Position numbers and translations under genes: made by a program. DNA of 64,000 nucleotides from Lutjanus erythropterus (Eukaryota > Chordata > Actinopteri > Lutjaniformes > Lutjanidae): NCBI GenBank assembly GCA_020091685.1, contig CM034613.1:18245240-18309239 (forward strand), read 5' to 3'. The notes beneath the pieces are model-generated. The model was not told the DNA's origin. It was given only the letters and a program-made list of their open reading frames with translations, and made no database searches. This document shows, piece by piece, positions 45,007 to 56,427 of this stretch (position 1 is its first letter; each line of letters opens with the position of its first letter).

Positions 45007-45600
45007 CAGTGGTTAGTATTATTTTCTAGGCACTTTTAATGAAACGTCTATTAGCTTTCTCTCAAACAGTTACATGAGAAGATTGATACCACTGTCATTT
45101 CTCAAGGTAAAATATTGATCCGGAGCCAGCAGGCTGCTTGACTTTAGCCTAGCAGAAATGGAAACAGCTTGCTTGCTAGCCCTCTGAAAAGTTAGTGGTT
45201 AGTATTATGTTCTCAGCAGTTTTAAATGACTTATTAGCTTTCTATCAGACAATTATATGAGAGGATAGATGCCACCGTCATGTTTCTGCATTAAGTATGG
45301 ATCTGGAGCCAGCAGGCTGTTAGATTAGCCTTAGCCTAGCATAAAGAATGGCAGCAGGGGGAGACAGCTTGCTTGCTAGCCCTCTAAAAAGTTAGTGGTT
45401 TGTATTATTTTCTTGGCAATTTTGAGACTTACTTTAATACTTTGACATTTCGGGGAAAAAAAACTTATAAGCCTTCGATCCAACAATTTAATCTGTATGT
45501 ATAAAAATAAAAAATTGTGGTTTTATGGGTAGTTATGAAACAGTATGTATCTTGACATCTGAAAATGAATAATGCCCCAAATGTTGAACTATTCCTTTAA
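45007..45600 (+). repeat. Dispersed repeat with tandem duplication
   Basis: 'GGTTAGTATTAT' recurs at 45011 and 45197, with 'GGTTTGTATTAT' at 45397, each followed by similar sequence (GAGCCAGCAGGCTG, AGCTTGCTTGCTAGCCCTCT). That gives about 2.3 tandem units of 186-200 bp. It ends with 'CCCCAAATGTTGAACTATTCC' and TTTAA, the end of the same family as 14050-14265. Confidence 0.75.
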
Positions 45601-46015
45601 GAGAATACTTTACTTTAATGAACAATCTGTAAACCTGATACTGCAGCCTATAATTAAACCTTCAGCCTCCACGTGTAAAAATATTTTTACATGATGGTTT
45701 GCCATCGCTACTGCTGCAGCATTTTTAGAATTAAAAAATAATTATAAAATCAAGTTCACTTCTCACAACTTACTAAAAGTGTTTGAGTTTTGTTTGACAG
45801 TGTCGTTGATCAGCTTCTAACACGCAACAAGGAACAGTCTGCAGTTTTCATGTAGGACAGTTGCAGAATAAAAGCAGGACAGCTACAATGGCTACTACTG
45901 TACAGTGGGTTTAAAATTAAGCCTGAGGCGTGAAAAACCCACGCAACCCTGACAGCCAGCAACTGTATGTTTGCTTGGCTTTGCACACAAGTGTGAACAA
46001 CACCATCAGCTGCAC
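45601..46015. other. Unassigned stretch
   Basis: AT-rich, with nothing recognised. Confidence 0.4.
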
Positions 46016-46335
46016 GATCTCACGGTAATGCCTCGGCCCATTAGACGAGAAGTCACACTGCTTTTTATTTCCACCCCTGCCTCCGCTGGGCAGAGGGACA
46101 ACCCCTGTCAGCGAGCACCACCCGCCGAGCCAGACGACAAGGAGCAGCCGAGCCGAGGCACCCGGCCAGAGAATTGCTAGCAGGGGCGCCTGGCCCATCC
46201 GAGGCAGGCTCTCCAGCCGGACGTCCACCTGGGCGATAAACGCCACAGACCCCGCTAACCCCTGAGGACTCGCAGCAGGATGTGGATACGGAGTCGCTGC
46301 TGTTCTCCACAGTCGAGCCAAATCCCACAAGGAAA
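46016..46335. repeat. GC-rich island of unknown nature (possible dispersed repeat)
   Basis: A sharply bounded CpG-bearing block carries opposing frames of 137 and 100 codons on the minus strand and 69 on the plus strand. Phrases such as 'GAGCACCACCCGCCGAGCC' and 'CGCAGCAGGATGTGGATACG' seem familiar from fish repeats, but I cannot name one. The alternative is an exon or a small CpG island. No splice sites or domain support a gene. Confidence 0.35.
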
Positions 46336-46469
46336 AACGGGGGAATGATGTATGTTGTTTGTAGCAAATGTATGTTAAAGAGATACAGTGTTACACATTT
46401 AAACTTAGATTAAAAGGCAGTGTTTGGTTTGAGAATCATTTGTGGTTCAAGTGAAAGCGGCAATAATAA

Positions 46470-46700
46470 GCTGTAAAAATACTCCACTACAAGTAAAAGT
46501 CCTGCATTGAATATGATATGATATGCTATATCATTTCTTATTACTCATGCATTAATGTGTCAGTAGCATTTTGTAGTTAGGTGAGGTTGAGCAAATCTTT
46601 GGCTGTTTTATAGCCTACTGGGAGCCAATTTTGGCCTGTTTTATAGGGTTTTATTTAGGATTAAATTTAACTATAGATTACCCAGATCTTAAAGTGACAA
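46470..46700. repeat. Fragment of AGTAAAAGTCCTGCATT repeat
   Basis: 'CTCCACTACAAGTAAAAGTC', 'CTGCATTGAATATG' and 'TACTCATGCATTAATGTGTC' follow the order of a widespread percomorph repeat related to the one at 4583-5098. Confidence 0.55.
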
Positions 46701-47780
46701 CTCCTGTCTTGTTTTGTTGAACCAACGGTCTAAACCTCTATATTATTCAGATTACTGTAATTTAAGACGAGCAACAACAGAAAATTGTCTCTTCTGACGA
46801 GCTGAAAACGTGACATAATTGTAATTTTGCATGTAACAATTCAAACAATTAATCCGCAATGTCGATTTTAATGTTATGAAATCTTGTCAGTGTCATTGTG
46901 AAGTAGAGAACAACAACCCCTCTACTTTAGATGCGGCAGAATGCCAAAAACAAAAAGACAGGGAGAAAAGACTTGTTGTCCTGGAATTGTTTTGGTTCGA
47001 AGTGATCCAGAATTTCCCACAAAGATTACCTCTTTCCTGGCTTCTGGTGGCCTCAACCTCTGAATTTCCTTTGACTTGCTTTACAGTTGAAGCTGCAATC
47101 AATCCTCAGTCAGATCTCCTCCCGTTTTCTAAACGGCCCTGAAGAATGAAGGAAAAAAAACACTGCCAATAATTTATTGTTGCATTCATGTATACTGGAA
47201 GTGACCAATTACTTTTGTTATGCAGAGTTTCCATCAATATCAGCTCTAAAGTTGTCCAAAATGATTTGAATCAGTGGCCATTCATGCACATCAGTGTGTG
47301 ACATTTAGAGTGTGAGCTCCGAAATACCAGTCGGCCACAGCTGCATTTATTATGTAAATGCGAGATGTGAAAATCAGTAATTATAACATTATTTAAAAAC
47401 ACATTTTCAAATTACAGCCTCTCCTTTGTGTCCACATTGTTAATGCTGCAAACCGTTTATTAACTATCCGTATGTAGCCCGTGAATGTAACAATCAATGT
47501 ATGTATGTCGGTTGCCATGGTTTCCTGTCCTGATGTGTGGCTGCGAGTTGTGATCTACATTAGAGAGTGGGCTTTTTAGTGATGTGGGGGCATTGTAATA
47601 GAAGAAAAGAGGAGCGTTCTGTTTGTGATGCTCATTCATAATAAGAGAAGAAGAAACAGCCTGAGACTGTCGGGAGCTGTGTTGAATATGCACACATCTT
47701 AACGCTCATTGTTTCAGCGGTGTTTGTGTAAACTGTTTTTATTGACAAAGAGCACTTTGACCTTACAGCTGATTGTGTCC
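46701..47780. other. Unassigned stretch
   Basis: No gene or confident repeat. An 88-codon frame at 46876-47142 is unremarkable. Confidence 0.4.
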
Positions 47781-48010
47781 AAAAAGCCTAACAGCACATA
47801 TTAAGCCTGTAATTAATACCTGCTGAGGTAAAGTGGTCCGCGCTGTCCTCGCTGTGAAGCACAGACAGATAAATTATCTGGAGGAAATCAAGATAATGAC
47901 TTTCATTTACTCAATAAGCAGATATTAATTATCTGTCCGACAGATTAGGGGCCCAGACTTATTGAGAGCCTTGAGATAAATGGCTTTCTGATCAAGATAT
48001 AATGAAAACC
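47781..48010. promoter_or_regulatory. Unique-looking segment with clustered GATA and homeodomain words
   Basis: It holds the palindrome AGATAAATTATCT at 47867-47879, further GATA words (ATTATCTGTCC, TTGAGATAAATGG), and TAATTA words (CTGTAATTAATACC, GATATTAATTATC). It is bounded on the right by a transposable element at 48042. The enhancer proposal is inference. Confidence 0.33.
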
Positions 48011-48041
48011 TTTTCAGGTAGCACTCATGAATTCACATACA

Positions 48042-49158
48042 CTGTAAAAAATAAAGTATTTGGTTTTAACTTCAAAAAAAGCAGGTGTCTGGACGGCCTT
48101 AAAATTATACATTGACTGAATTTACAAAGACAAGTTGAGATGATTTTGTAATGATTCAAAACAAACAAACTTTCTTATTTGAATAATCTTGATATTGATT
48201 CATACTTGAGAAGACATGTTCAATAATCTTAAGATATTAAGTTGAACCAACAAGTCCTTGGTGAAAAAACGTACCAGAAGAATTTATTTCCCTGACTTCA
48301 TTTATTCAAACTATAAAAAGAAGGGTCTCAGAAGAGTTTTAACTGAAACAATGCAAGTGGGAAGTCTGCAAATATGCAGATCATATTTTTTTTTAGAAAC
48401 TTTGTACAGTAGATTAATTAAACTTATCATTTCAAATCAAAAGACCTCACGTTTAAAAATTCTGAAAATAAACACTAGACATTTTAAGTTTAATTAGCTT
48501 GCATTGTAAAGATAAACTATTTGTTTTAAGTTTAAAAGTTGGTGTCAGGGCTGCCTTAAAACGTTAAGCTGACTGAAGGTAAACTTCTTTAGTCAAATAA
48601 ACTAAACTTAAGATATTAAGTTGAACCAACAACTCTTAAGTCACACTGATGATCTAAGTGGAAAGGATTTGAAACTCAATTCAATACTAACCTTCATCAC
48701 GGTTCACTCTGTTTTCATCATTGTGAAAACCAATAACCATGGCTTTTAATTTGTTTGTTTTGGGGTTTTGTTTTGTTTTTCTTTTTTTCCCTTTAAATCT
48801 TTCTTATATAAATACAGATAATAATTCAGTTTTACTTGAGAAAACATTTTCAATAAGCTTAAGAAATAAAGCTGAAACTGCTCTCAGTGAATTTATTAAA
48901 TGTGTTTATTAAAGTCAAAGGGGGACTGAATTCAACACTCATAAATACACACTTATATAAATATGTTTTCTTCAGTCTTAACTCTCAAACAATGCATGCT
49001 GGGAAGTCTGCTAATATGCTCCTCATGTTTCTTTAGAAACTTGATTTAATGAGTTGATTTAACTCTGTACAGTACATTTTGTTAACTTGAATAAATAAAA
49101 CCTGTATATTTACATTAATTTGAGTTGATTCTACTAAGCTGCGTGTTTTTTTACAGCG
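48042..49158. mobile_element. Inverted-repeat element with CACTGTAAAAAA ends
   Basis: The left end CACTGTAAAAAATAAAGT faces the right end TTTTTTTACAGCG. The interior is a set of degenerate direct repeats. 'AAGATATTAAGTTGAACCAA' occurs near 48231 and 48612. A 'GGAAGTCTGCAAATATGC' versus 'GGAAGTCTGCTAATATGC' pair occurs near 48360 and 49000, and 'CTGGACGGCCTTAAAA' versus 'CAGGGCTGCCTTAAAA' also recurs. It is a non-coding fish element whose family I recall as common. Confidence 0.75.
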
Positions 49159-49440
49159 TATTTTGTCTGTGTATTGTATCTGCACTTGTTTCAACGATTA
49201 CCGGCGATGTTTTATTTCAGTGCCACACCCTAATATCCGACCAGCACACCACTGCGTTTTATTTTCTTCTGGGAATCTGATGTTATCACAAACATGGTGT
49301 CTATGCTATAGCCCCCTCCCCCCACCGCTGCCACCGCCACCCTCTGTGGAAAAGTAATGAAATGATGAATTTGTGAAACAACCGCAGGGTGACTATGATG
49401 AATTTTGTGGTATCTCTCAGACTAATAGCTCTGTCAACAA
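49159..49440. other. Unassigned short stretch
   Basis: Nothing recognised. Confidence 0.4.
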
Positions 49441-49910
49441 GAACAACTCTCTATAGACGAGCGCAAATAGGCAAAGCAATCATGGTATTTGTGGTTTAAT
49501 GCACAAAACATGGGCGGCAGTTGCTTAAATCGAGGCTGCAGATATCTGTCTGATGACGGAGGTTAATCCAGCATTGATTACTGAGGCCACTGTGTTGGTT
49601 TTTTTTTTTTCCTCCAGAAACACTGAAAATGCAGCCTGGCTGGTGCCTCTCTTCACGAGCATATTTGCCAGAGGGGCGAGCTGATTTGTGGCGGGCCATC
49701 GCGCGTTTGGCCGTTGTCCAGTCGTTTAACCTGCCAATAGCAGCATGATCTTGGAGATACTCATGAGAGCAAATATTGCCCTGCAGCCTAGCTGAGCCGG
49801 TGGCCGGAGAGCAGTCTGGTTAGGCTACCACGAGGCGGGCGAAGGAAACCTTATCTAATATCTGCCAAGGCATTCCTCAAGTTGGCAAAGTGTCGGTGGG
49901 CACCATGTTC
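49441..49910. promoter_or_regulatory. Unique-looking segment, candidate conserved non-coding element
   Basis: High-complexity, non-repetitive sequence retains CpG ('GCCATCGCGCGTTTGGCCG'), with 'GGTTAATCCAGCATTGATTA' and 'GCATGATCTTGGAGATACTC'. No exon is visible; a 67-codon minus frame is unremarkable. Interpretation is inference. Confidence 0.27.
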
Positions 49911-50640
49911 GCAAAAAAAAGCACTTCTCCTGGCTGTGAGGGGAGGCTCGCTGGGGGATTCCTCTGAAGCTACAAAAACGCAGACAAACACAGGTCGCTC
50001 ACGTTGTTATTGTGATTATTTAAACCTGGGCGGTGGGTGAAACTTCTCTCGTCTACAATACACAAACAGTGCGTGTGGGTGGGAGCAACCTTTTTAACAT
50101 CTGCCAGCAGTTACAGTACATCACTGCTAAGATTCCCTGATAAAAATAAAACTGACTTATACAATATCACGCTGAAGACATAGACTGTATTACAGCCAGC
50201 TATTATTGTCACTGTGTTTACTGCTTTTGACCTGTCTGTGTTGGACGTGTGGTTAAAGTACAAATTAAGTCATTCTGTAGTGAGTCGATGTACTTTATCA
50301 GCTGCTCACATCATCATGATATGATCCAAATAATCTTTTGTGCGATCAAATTGGAGGTTAGAATCATAACAACCTCTGCGCACATCTGTACTTTAGCAAA
50401 GACATACGTGATATTTCAGTTTTCATTTTTCCTTCACCTTTCTATATCTTCATCTTGCTGTTTCAAGTTCAATCGAATTAAATTTTGATCCCGCTTACCT
50501 CGACAACACGTGTCCAGCGGGGATTCTGGCAGTGACGAGCGGTGGCGGTTTACGATGGCGTCGTTTTGCTGTGGAGAAAGATGAAAGAAAAATATGTGTG
50601 AGTGTGCGAGGATACTGGGGTTGAAAATTAATGTTGTGAT
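49911..50640. other. Unassigned stretch
   Basis: No gene or repeat recognised. Confidence 0.4.
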
Positions 50641-50835
50641 TATTTAGATTATGATGTATGTAGCATCTTAATTAGCTGATTTGCAGAATTATGTGCTGCT
50701 CTTTAGTCTGTGCACTACCTCCCATTAAACTGACACAACATTTAATTTTTTTTTCCAGTTTACCCCCTCATAATTACTTTAATTTCTAATTAATCTGCCA
50801 ATTATTTTCTTGACTAATTGATTCATCCACCACAG
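50641..50835. promoter_or_regulatory. Unique-looking AT-rich segment with TAATTA words
   Basis: 'GCATCTTAATTAGCTGATTT', 'TCATAATTACTTTAATTTC', 'TAATTAATCTGCCAATTA' and 'GACTAATTGATTCATCC' give a dense cluster of homeodomain-like sites. AT-rich composition alone raises the chance frequency, so confidence is low. Confidence 0.25.
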
Positions 50836-50863
50836 TTTTCTAAGGTTACATCTTCAAATTAGA

Positions 50864-51260
50864 GCCTGACAGATACTGGATATTTGGGGCCAATGCAGAA
50901 AAAGATATTGAGAGATAATAAATTCCAATAAAAGATAAATTGGTCAATATTCTTTATATAAAATATTCTATGCAAAATATAGAATATAGACATAAACACA
51001 CATTTTTGCAGTGATCCCTCAAAAATGGTTAACACTTGTGACAAGGATATATGATGGAGGCAGGATATCATCAATAAACTGTATTTTCCATAATGGTATC
51101 AAGGCACTGAAATAATAACCTTGTATTTTTAAATTACTGTTTTTTTTTTAAATTATAAATACACACAAGTAAACTAAAATATATACCGATATAGATCAAT
51201 GACAAGCCAATACTGGGCTGATAATATGAGTTGACTGATATATTGGCTGAGCTGTACTTT
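50864..51260. repeat. Inverted-repeat element with 'AGAGCCTGACAGATA' end
   Basis: The left 'AGAGCCTGACAGATACTGGA' and 'TTTGGGGCCAATGC' face the right 'GACTGATATATTGGCTGAGC'. The interior contains 'GATATTGAGAGATAATAAA' and 'ATATATACCGATATAGATCA'. I recognise this as a common fish palindromic repeat rich in ATCGATAT-like words, here decayed. Confidence 0.55.
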
Positions 51261-51539
51261 AAATGTCTTATTTTGTCTGACCTATTTTCCAAAATCCAGA
51301 AAGATACTAGTTTACATGATACAAAAGAGAAAAAAAGTGGAAAATCATTCATTGAAGAAGCTGAAGGTTTTGCATGAAAACCGACTTTAAGTTGATTAGC
51401 CAATTATCAAACCGGTTTCCAATGATTTTTTTTATAAATCGACTGAATTAAGCTCTAAAAAAAATTATAAGCTGGTACTGCATACACAGAGAAACATCAA
51501 AAGCCATTATAAGAGCCACAAATACAATGAAAATGTTCA

Positions 51540-51840
51540 AGCACAGAGTTGCCACGATATACCAGAATTTTAAACTTCGGTACAATACCACACAAAATAT
51601 GATTTTTTCTTTCTTTTTTTAAATAACAACCTGTGCACTGTGCTGGTACAGAAAAAGTCACTGACAACTTTCCGCTTTTGCTGCTAGACAAATTTCAGGC
51701 AATAAAATAAATACTGAGCTCTGAGTACTGTTGATACTATAACTCGTGAATACTGTATCATTTTAAACATGGTATTGAGAAAGTATTTAAGTATTGATAC
51801 TTTTGACGACCTTATATCAATGTGTAGTGTCAAAATACAC
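51540..51840. repeat. Fragment of 'GTTGCCACGATATACCAGAA' repeat
   Basis: The left 'AGAGTTGCCACGATATACC' and 'TTTAAACTTCGGTACAATAC' are followed by 'CATGGTATTGAGAAAGTATT' and 'GTATTGATACTTTTGACGAC'. This order is recalled from fish dispersed repeats. Confidence 0.45.
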
Positions 51841-52304
51841 ATAGTACAGTGTCACTGCAAAAATAATCAACCATGGGAAAAAGGATGAAGGAAGTCACAT
51901 AATTCACATAAAGTTTCTTTAGGATTCAAGCACACAGATGTTGATATTTGCACTTCCTCCTATTAATCAATATCTGAACATATTCTTATTGACGTAGCAA
52001 TAACTCCCCTCCTTGTATCAATTAAACATTTAATATGAAGCAGAGGTTTTAATGTCCTCATCAGTTTCAGGATGCAGATGAGCCCTGGGTGGATCAACAC
52101 ATTCACACACACGCACATTTCTTGGGGTGAGAAACAACAAAACAAAGAAACCCCTCTTAAAACGCTTTAAACAGCTAATTAACTCTGTACAGAGGCATCA
52201 TCATGCATTACACACGCTTTGTCTCTTTGTCTTGTGCGTGTGCGCTCGCAGCAAGCATGTTTGCACACATGTAAGAAAAGGGCCAGCTGCTGAAGTTATG
52301 CTGC
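51841..52304. other. Unassigned stretch
   Basis: No recognised feature. Confidence 0.4.
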
Positions 52305-52323
52305 TTTTTTTTTTTTTTTTTTT
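52305..52323 (+). repeat. T19 run
   Basis: Uninterrupted run of 19 T. Confidence 0.95.
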
Positions 52324-52435
52324 CCCCTTCTTCTATTATCACGTTTTGTGCGTTGTTAGCCTGCCCGGTAACCACGGCGGTACCTCAGTAGGGTGCGTGT
52401 CTGACCACATACCAATCAGTTGCCTGGATAATGAG

Positions 52436-52715
52436 TATAATTGATTGGAGCCTCATTCAGATTCTGTGGAATAGAGCATGCAAATTGTCCTTGCCAAGTC
52501 ATAATGAGGGCCCTCTTTAATGGCACAATCAAAAATTTCACTTCTAATTTTGCAAACTGAGGCGAGTGCTCTGTGTTGATTGCATGGTCGGGTGCCAGCG
52601 TCAACAGCACGTAAATAGATAGGTCGGTGGTTTATCTCCATTTACTGTGAAAATATGCCACATGCATATATACCCTCGGATGCAAGCTGAGTGTTCATAA
52701 TTCATATTTTATTCT
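52436..52715. promoter_or_regulatory. Unique-looking segment with perfect octamer, candidate enhancer
   Basis: A perfect POU octamer ATGCAAAT lies at 52478-52485. Homeodomain or CCAAT-like words (ATAATTGATTGGAG, TTCTAATTTTGC, TTCATAATTCATATTTTATT) and TTTAATGGC also occur. Non-repetitive and without a coding frame. Of the candidate regulatory segments this has the most specific motif content, but conservation has not been tested. Confidence 0.36.
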
Positions 52716-53152
52716 TTTTTTTTCTTGTGCCATTGATTGGTTCTGATACTGGCTCCAAGAGAAGTTATTGTATTGTGCTCCACTGAGGGCAACTAACTGC
52801 TGACACCCTCCATCACCAACATGCTTACACACTGTAAAAAATGTATTTCAGCAGCAGTCGAAGTCGTTTAAATGTTTTGAATGAGTCCCATTTTTATTGA
52901 GTTATATTGTTATATTTAGTTAACTAACTGAAAGAAACCACCAATAGGTGAGTGAGACAAATGTTAAGTCATGCTAGCATTAGCGGTTATATTCATTATA
53001 TTCAACAAACTTAAAAAAACACACTAAAGTAATTATTAAAAAATATAGTTTTCCTGAAACCATTAGGTTGTTATAGAGCAGTGTTTTGCTTTTGGGTAAA
53101 ACAAGTAATTGATTTGGTAAACTGGAAACTTTTAAGTTGACCTGCTTTAAAT

Positions 53153-53766
53153 TTGGAGATGGGACTGATCCGATCCAATACCAGTATTGATATTGACATA
53201 GAGCATTCATCAGGTAACAGAGTTGCAACACCAATCCACACTCCACAACACTATGTGTTTGTTTTCATACTGTTTGTTAACACCACGTTAAGCAGTGTGA
53301 ATTAAGAGCTAAATAGTGCTTCTCACTTCCATTTTGCACTTGCATGTAATATAAGGGAAAGGCGGCCCAAAATAATATGCTAAAGATACAGCTGGAGTGA
53401 AGAAATATACCAGCCATGTCGCTCATGGTGTCACAATAAACCACCACAAATTTGACATTTATGCAGAATTATGCAAATAAAGGCTGTGTCTTAGCCTATC
53501 AGCTGCACATGTGAATGTCACAAGCCAGAATCCTACATTGCCTCACAAGTTACATTACAGGAACTACACAAGCTTTCCAGACTGTTATCTTACTACTACT
53601 ACTAATAATAATAATAATAATAGTAAAAATAACAATGATAATAGTTATTATTATTATTATCATTACAATAACAATGATAATCTGTATAATATTGGTATCG
53701 GCTGATACCCAAAATCAGATATCAGAATCGTCTCAGACCTGAAAACAAGTGGATCGTACATCTCTA
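53153..53766. mobile_element. Nested inverted-repeat element (TATCGG-type)
   Basis: The left arm 'GGGACTGATCCGATCCAATA' with 'CCAGTATTGATATTG' is opposed on the right by 'AATATTGGTATCGG', 'CTGATACCCAAAATCAGATA' and 'GTGGATCGTACATCTCT'. It holds a TAC/TAA/TTA trinucleotide microsatellite at 53591-53660. Its position inside the 52832-53947 element makes it the younger insertion. Confidence 0.55.
53591..53682 (+). repeat. (TAC)n(TAA)n...(TTA)n compound microsatellite
   Basis: TAC/TAA triplets at 53591-53622 are followed by a near mirror-image TTA run at about 53645-53660 and AATGATAA scraps. Confidence 0.9.
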
Positions 53767-53947
53767 TTTAAATTTAGGTTGCATTAATACAAATGACTGA
53801 TTTGAAACCAATCAGATTATTAAATACATCTGACTTAAAGCAATTGTGATCATGTAACTTGTTAACTTTATTTGAACAAACCTAATTCATGAGTGTGTTA
53901 CTGTGTTATCAACTGAGGTCATTTAAAGTTGGTCTTTTTTCAGTGTA

Positions 53948-54249
53948 ATGTCGACCTCGTGAGCTCTTGATCCCGCATCATCCTCAAGGAAATATTCACA
54001 GTGGAACCTTGCTACAGAGAATGCACACATAATTTTAATGGCGAGCCCTTAATTCAGCCACAGCGAGACTATAAACACTTTAATTTTTGCATGTTTGCTT
54101 TTCAAAATGAAACCTATCCAATATTAATAACATTCTACTTGCAGTCAGAATGTAGTAAACAGCTCTCTGAAAGAATTTTGTCATTGGCAAACTTTTGCAA
54201 AGCGAGCATCACAGCGTCTTTAGTAGTCCTGTCATTCCTGGACTAATGA
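53948..54249. other. Unassigned stretch
   Basis: No recognised feature. Confidence 0.4.
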
Positions 54250-54830
54250 ATGAATTAACAAATGAAAGAGGATTTGCTTGTCTTGGGCTCTCCCTCGGAG
54301 GAAGGTTAATTTCCATTCAATATGCTAAACTGCTTAGAACCCAGGACTTTATCCAAGCGCTAGCCCTCTCACAGCAAACACGCTGGTCTGCCCTGCGACC
54401 CCTTGGCCCGTCCTTAATCCTTCAGGATCCTGTGGTCAATATCTTAAGATTGATTCACCTCTCCAGTCAAATAAACTATTAAATCCATTAGCGGGACGGC
54501 TCAGGCTTACTTTACATTTTGATTACAATCAATTACTATCTCCTGCCGCAGATCTGACTCTGTGGTTCCGTCCAAATGTTAAAATGCTTGACTGTGCAGA
54601 CTCGAACAAGTGGCCTTACAAGTGAAAATCCAGCCACCGATAAAACTCACGGTGTAAGGGCCTTGAAATTCTGTGCTTTTATGGTTCTGCTCAGCGACCC
54701 TAGGCGCTGATCATTATCTTGTTGGCAATGGAAGTAGAAAATGAAATCCCGAGGCCTATAATGACAAAGATTTATAGGTGGGTGTAGTACCATATTTATC
54801 ATGGATTATTTACAGAGAGATTCTCTGTGA
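54250..54830. promoter_or_regulatory. Unique-looking segment, candidate conserved non-coding element
   Basis: About 580 bp of non-repetitive sequence contain 'CATTTTGATTACAATCAATT', 'GCGCTGATCATTATCTTG', 'GGCCTATAATGACAAAG', 'ACCATATTTATCATGG' and a DR-like 'GTGGCCTTACAAG'. A 95-codon frame overlaps its left part with no domain. Long high-complexity blocks like this stand out against the repeat-rich background. The regulatory role is inference. Confidence 0.3.
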
Positions 54831-56400
54831 TGAGTGTGGATGATGTGTCGGGAGTGGAGACGTGGCACATGAATCAGTCCGAGCCGGTTACAGAGCCTGG
54901 CTCTGCCACCAAGGACAAAAAGAGCATAATGACAAAAAATAAAAGAGGCAAAAGTCAAGTCTCAACATGGAAGAAAGCAACTTCTGACTACACATTTTAA
55001 CTAATATATAAATAACTAAATGCAACCCATTAATTCAAAATATTACAGCTGCATTAGTCAATATTTTTATATGAACAGCTGTGTGTAATGTGAAAGCCTC
55101 ACTCACAGATGTAAACCCAGAGATATTATCAACTAACTCTGCACTTCTTCTATATAATAAAATATGTTAGTTTGCTTTGCTTTGCCAGATCAATATTCAG
55201 ACAGCAATGAGCATTGCTCCAATGATGGCAAATGTGGCTTCTACAGTAAAATATTTAAAATGTAATATTTCTTGATTCACCTCATTTAAATACAGGGTTT
55301 AAAATAAAAGTATAATACTTATATTATACTTTGTCATGATCACGATTCAAGCAAAGTCTAAGAAGGATATTTTCAAATAACTGATATGTGGAGTTTTTTT
55401 TTTTTCTCTTTAACCAAAGTGAGATACTTAAACACATAATATATTGATGTGTTATGACACACAAACTTCACTCTCTGACAATGGGAGCAGTAGTTCATGC
55501 GGGAAAAGATGTGAATCATGATGACTAAACTGAAAAGGTGCTTTGTTGAACTTAATTAATGACAGTTGATAGTATGTTAGTAATGGCTTTTAGGGATTCT
55601 GCGGTGCATCGGAGCTAATGGTCCAATGAATCAATAGGAAACACTTAAAAGACCTTGTATGCACAAAACATTGCCACTTAGAGCAGAGGTCCTACTGTTG
55701 TAACTCTCAGTGAGTGACAGGCTAAATCATGCAACCCTGAGGAGGCAATGAAGTAAAAGACTTATGGTTGACAGGTCATTGTCAACATTGATTTTAGCGC
55801 TGCACTTTTAATTACAGTCACTGACGAACTGTACCACTATAGTTTGCCCCGAGTTGGGTTGCACCACCCATTTGAGAAACCATTATTAAGTTTCTGTTTG
55901 AAGTCCTTTCTTAGGTGCCACTGGCTAGTTTCTAACTGGTGATAAAATAAATCTGGATGCCCAGTTTGAACTTAAGAAACTTTAGCTAGACTTTAGCAAT
56001 GTGTAAATCGGTTGCTAGGAAACAATTCTGGAGGCCTAAAATCAGAAGCAATTGTGCAGAAATATGTGTGTTGTAGATATCAGTGTTGGAGTGAGAGGGG
56101 AATACGCTAAGAGATTTATTTAGTCTTAACTTAATGGCATAATGTTGTAATGTTGTTGTAATTTGAAGTATCTTTTTCTCCAGTTCACTACTGTCAAATT
56201 TCAGATCATATATATTGACCACAACCCTATTCAGTATAGACGGGCCATAAATTAGCAAGCTAATATTAAATGGTTAAATTAGCTAGTTTACAAGTCTAAA
56301 TAGTAACAAAAAAAAAACAGTATTAACAAATGTTTATGTAAAAATTAGTTTATTTGGTGGTAATTTTCTCCGCTTAATAAACATGTTACAACCATCTCCT
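54831..56400. other. Unassigned AT-rich stretch
   Basis: No gene. A T-run lies at about 55394-55406. Around 55850-55985 there may be a decayed palindrome ('AAGTTTCTG' against 'CTTAAGAAACTT'). Confidence 0.35.
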
Positions 56401-56427
56401 GTCCTGTTTCCTGTACTTAAACAAGCC

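Larger units (their letters stand above)
52832..53947. mobile_element. Inverted-repeat element with ACTGTAAAAAA ends, carrying a nested element
   Basis: The left end CACACTGTAAAAAATG faces the right end TCTTTTTTCAGTGTAA. These termini match the 48042-49158 element. Outer sequence ('GTTTAAATGTTTTGAATGAG' and 'TAACTTTATTTGAACAAACC') is interrupted in the middle by the element at 53153-53766. Confidence 0.6.
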
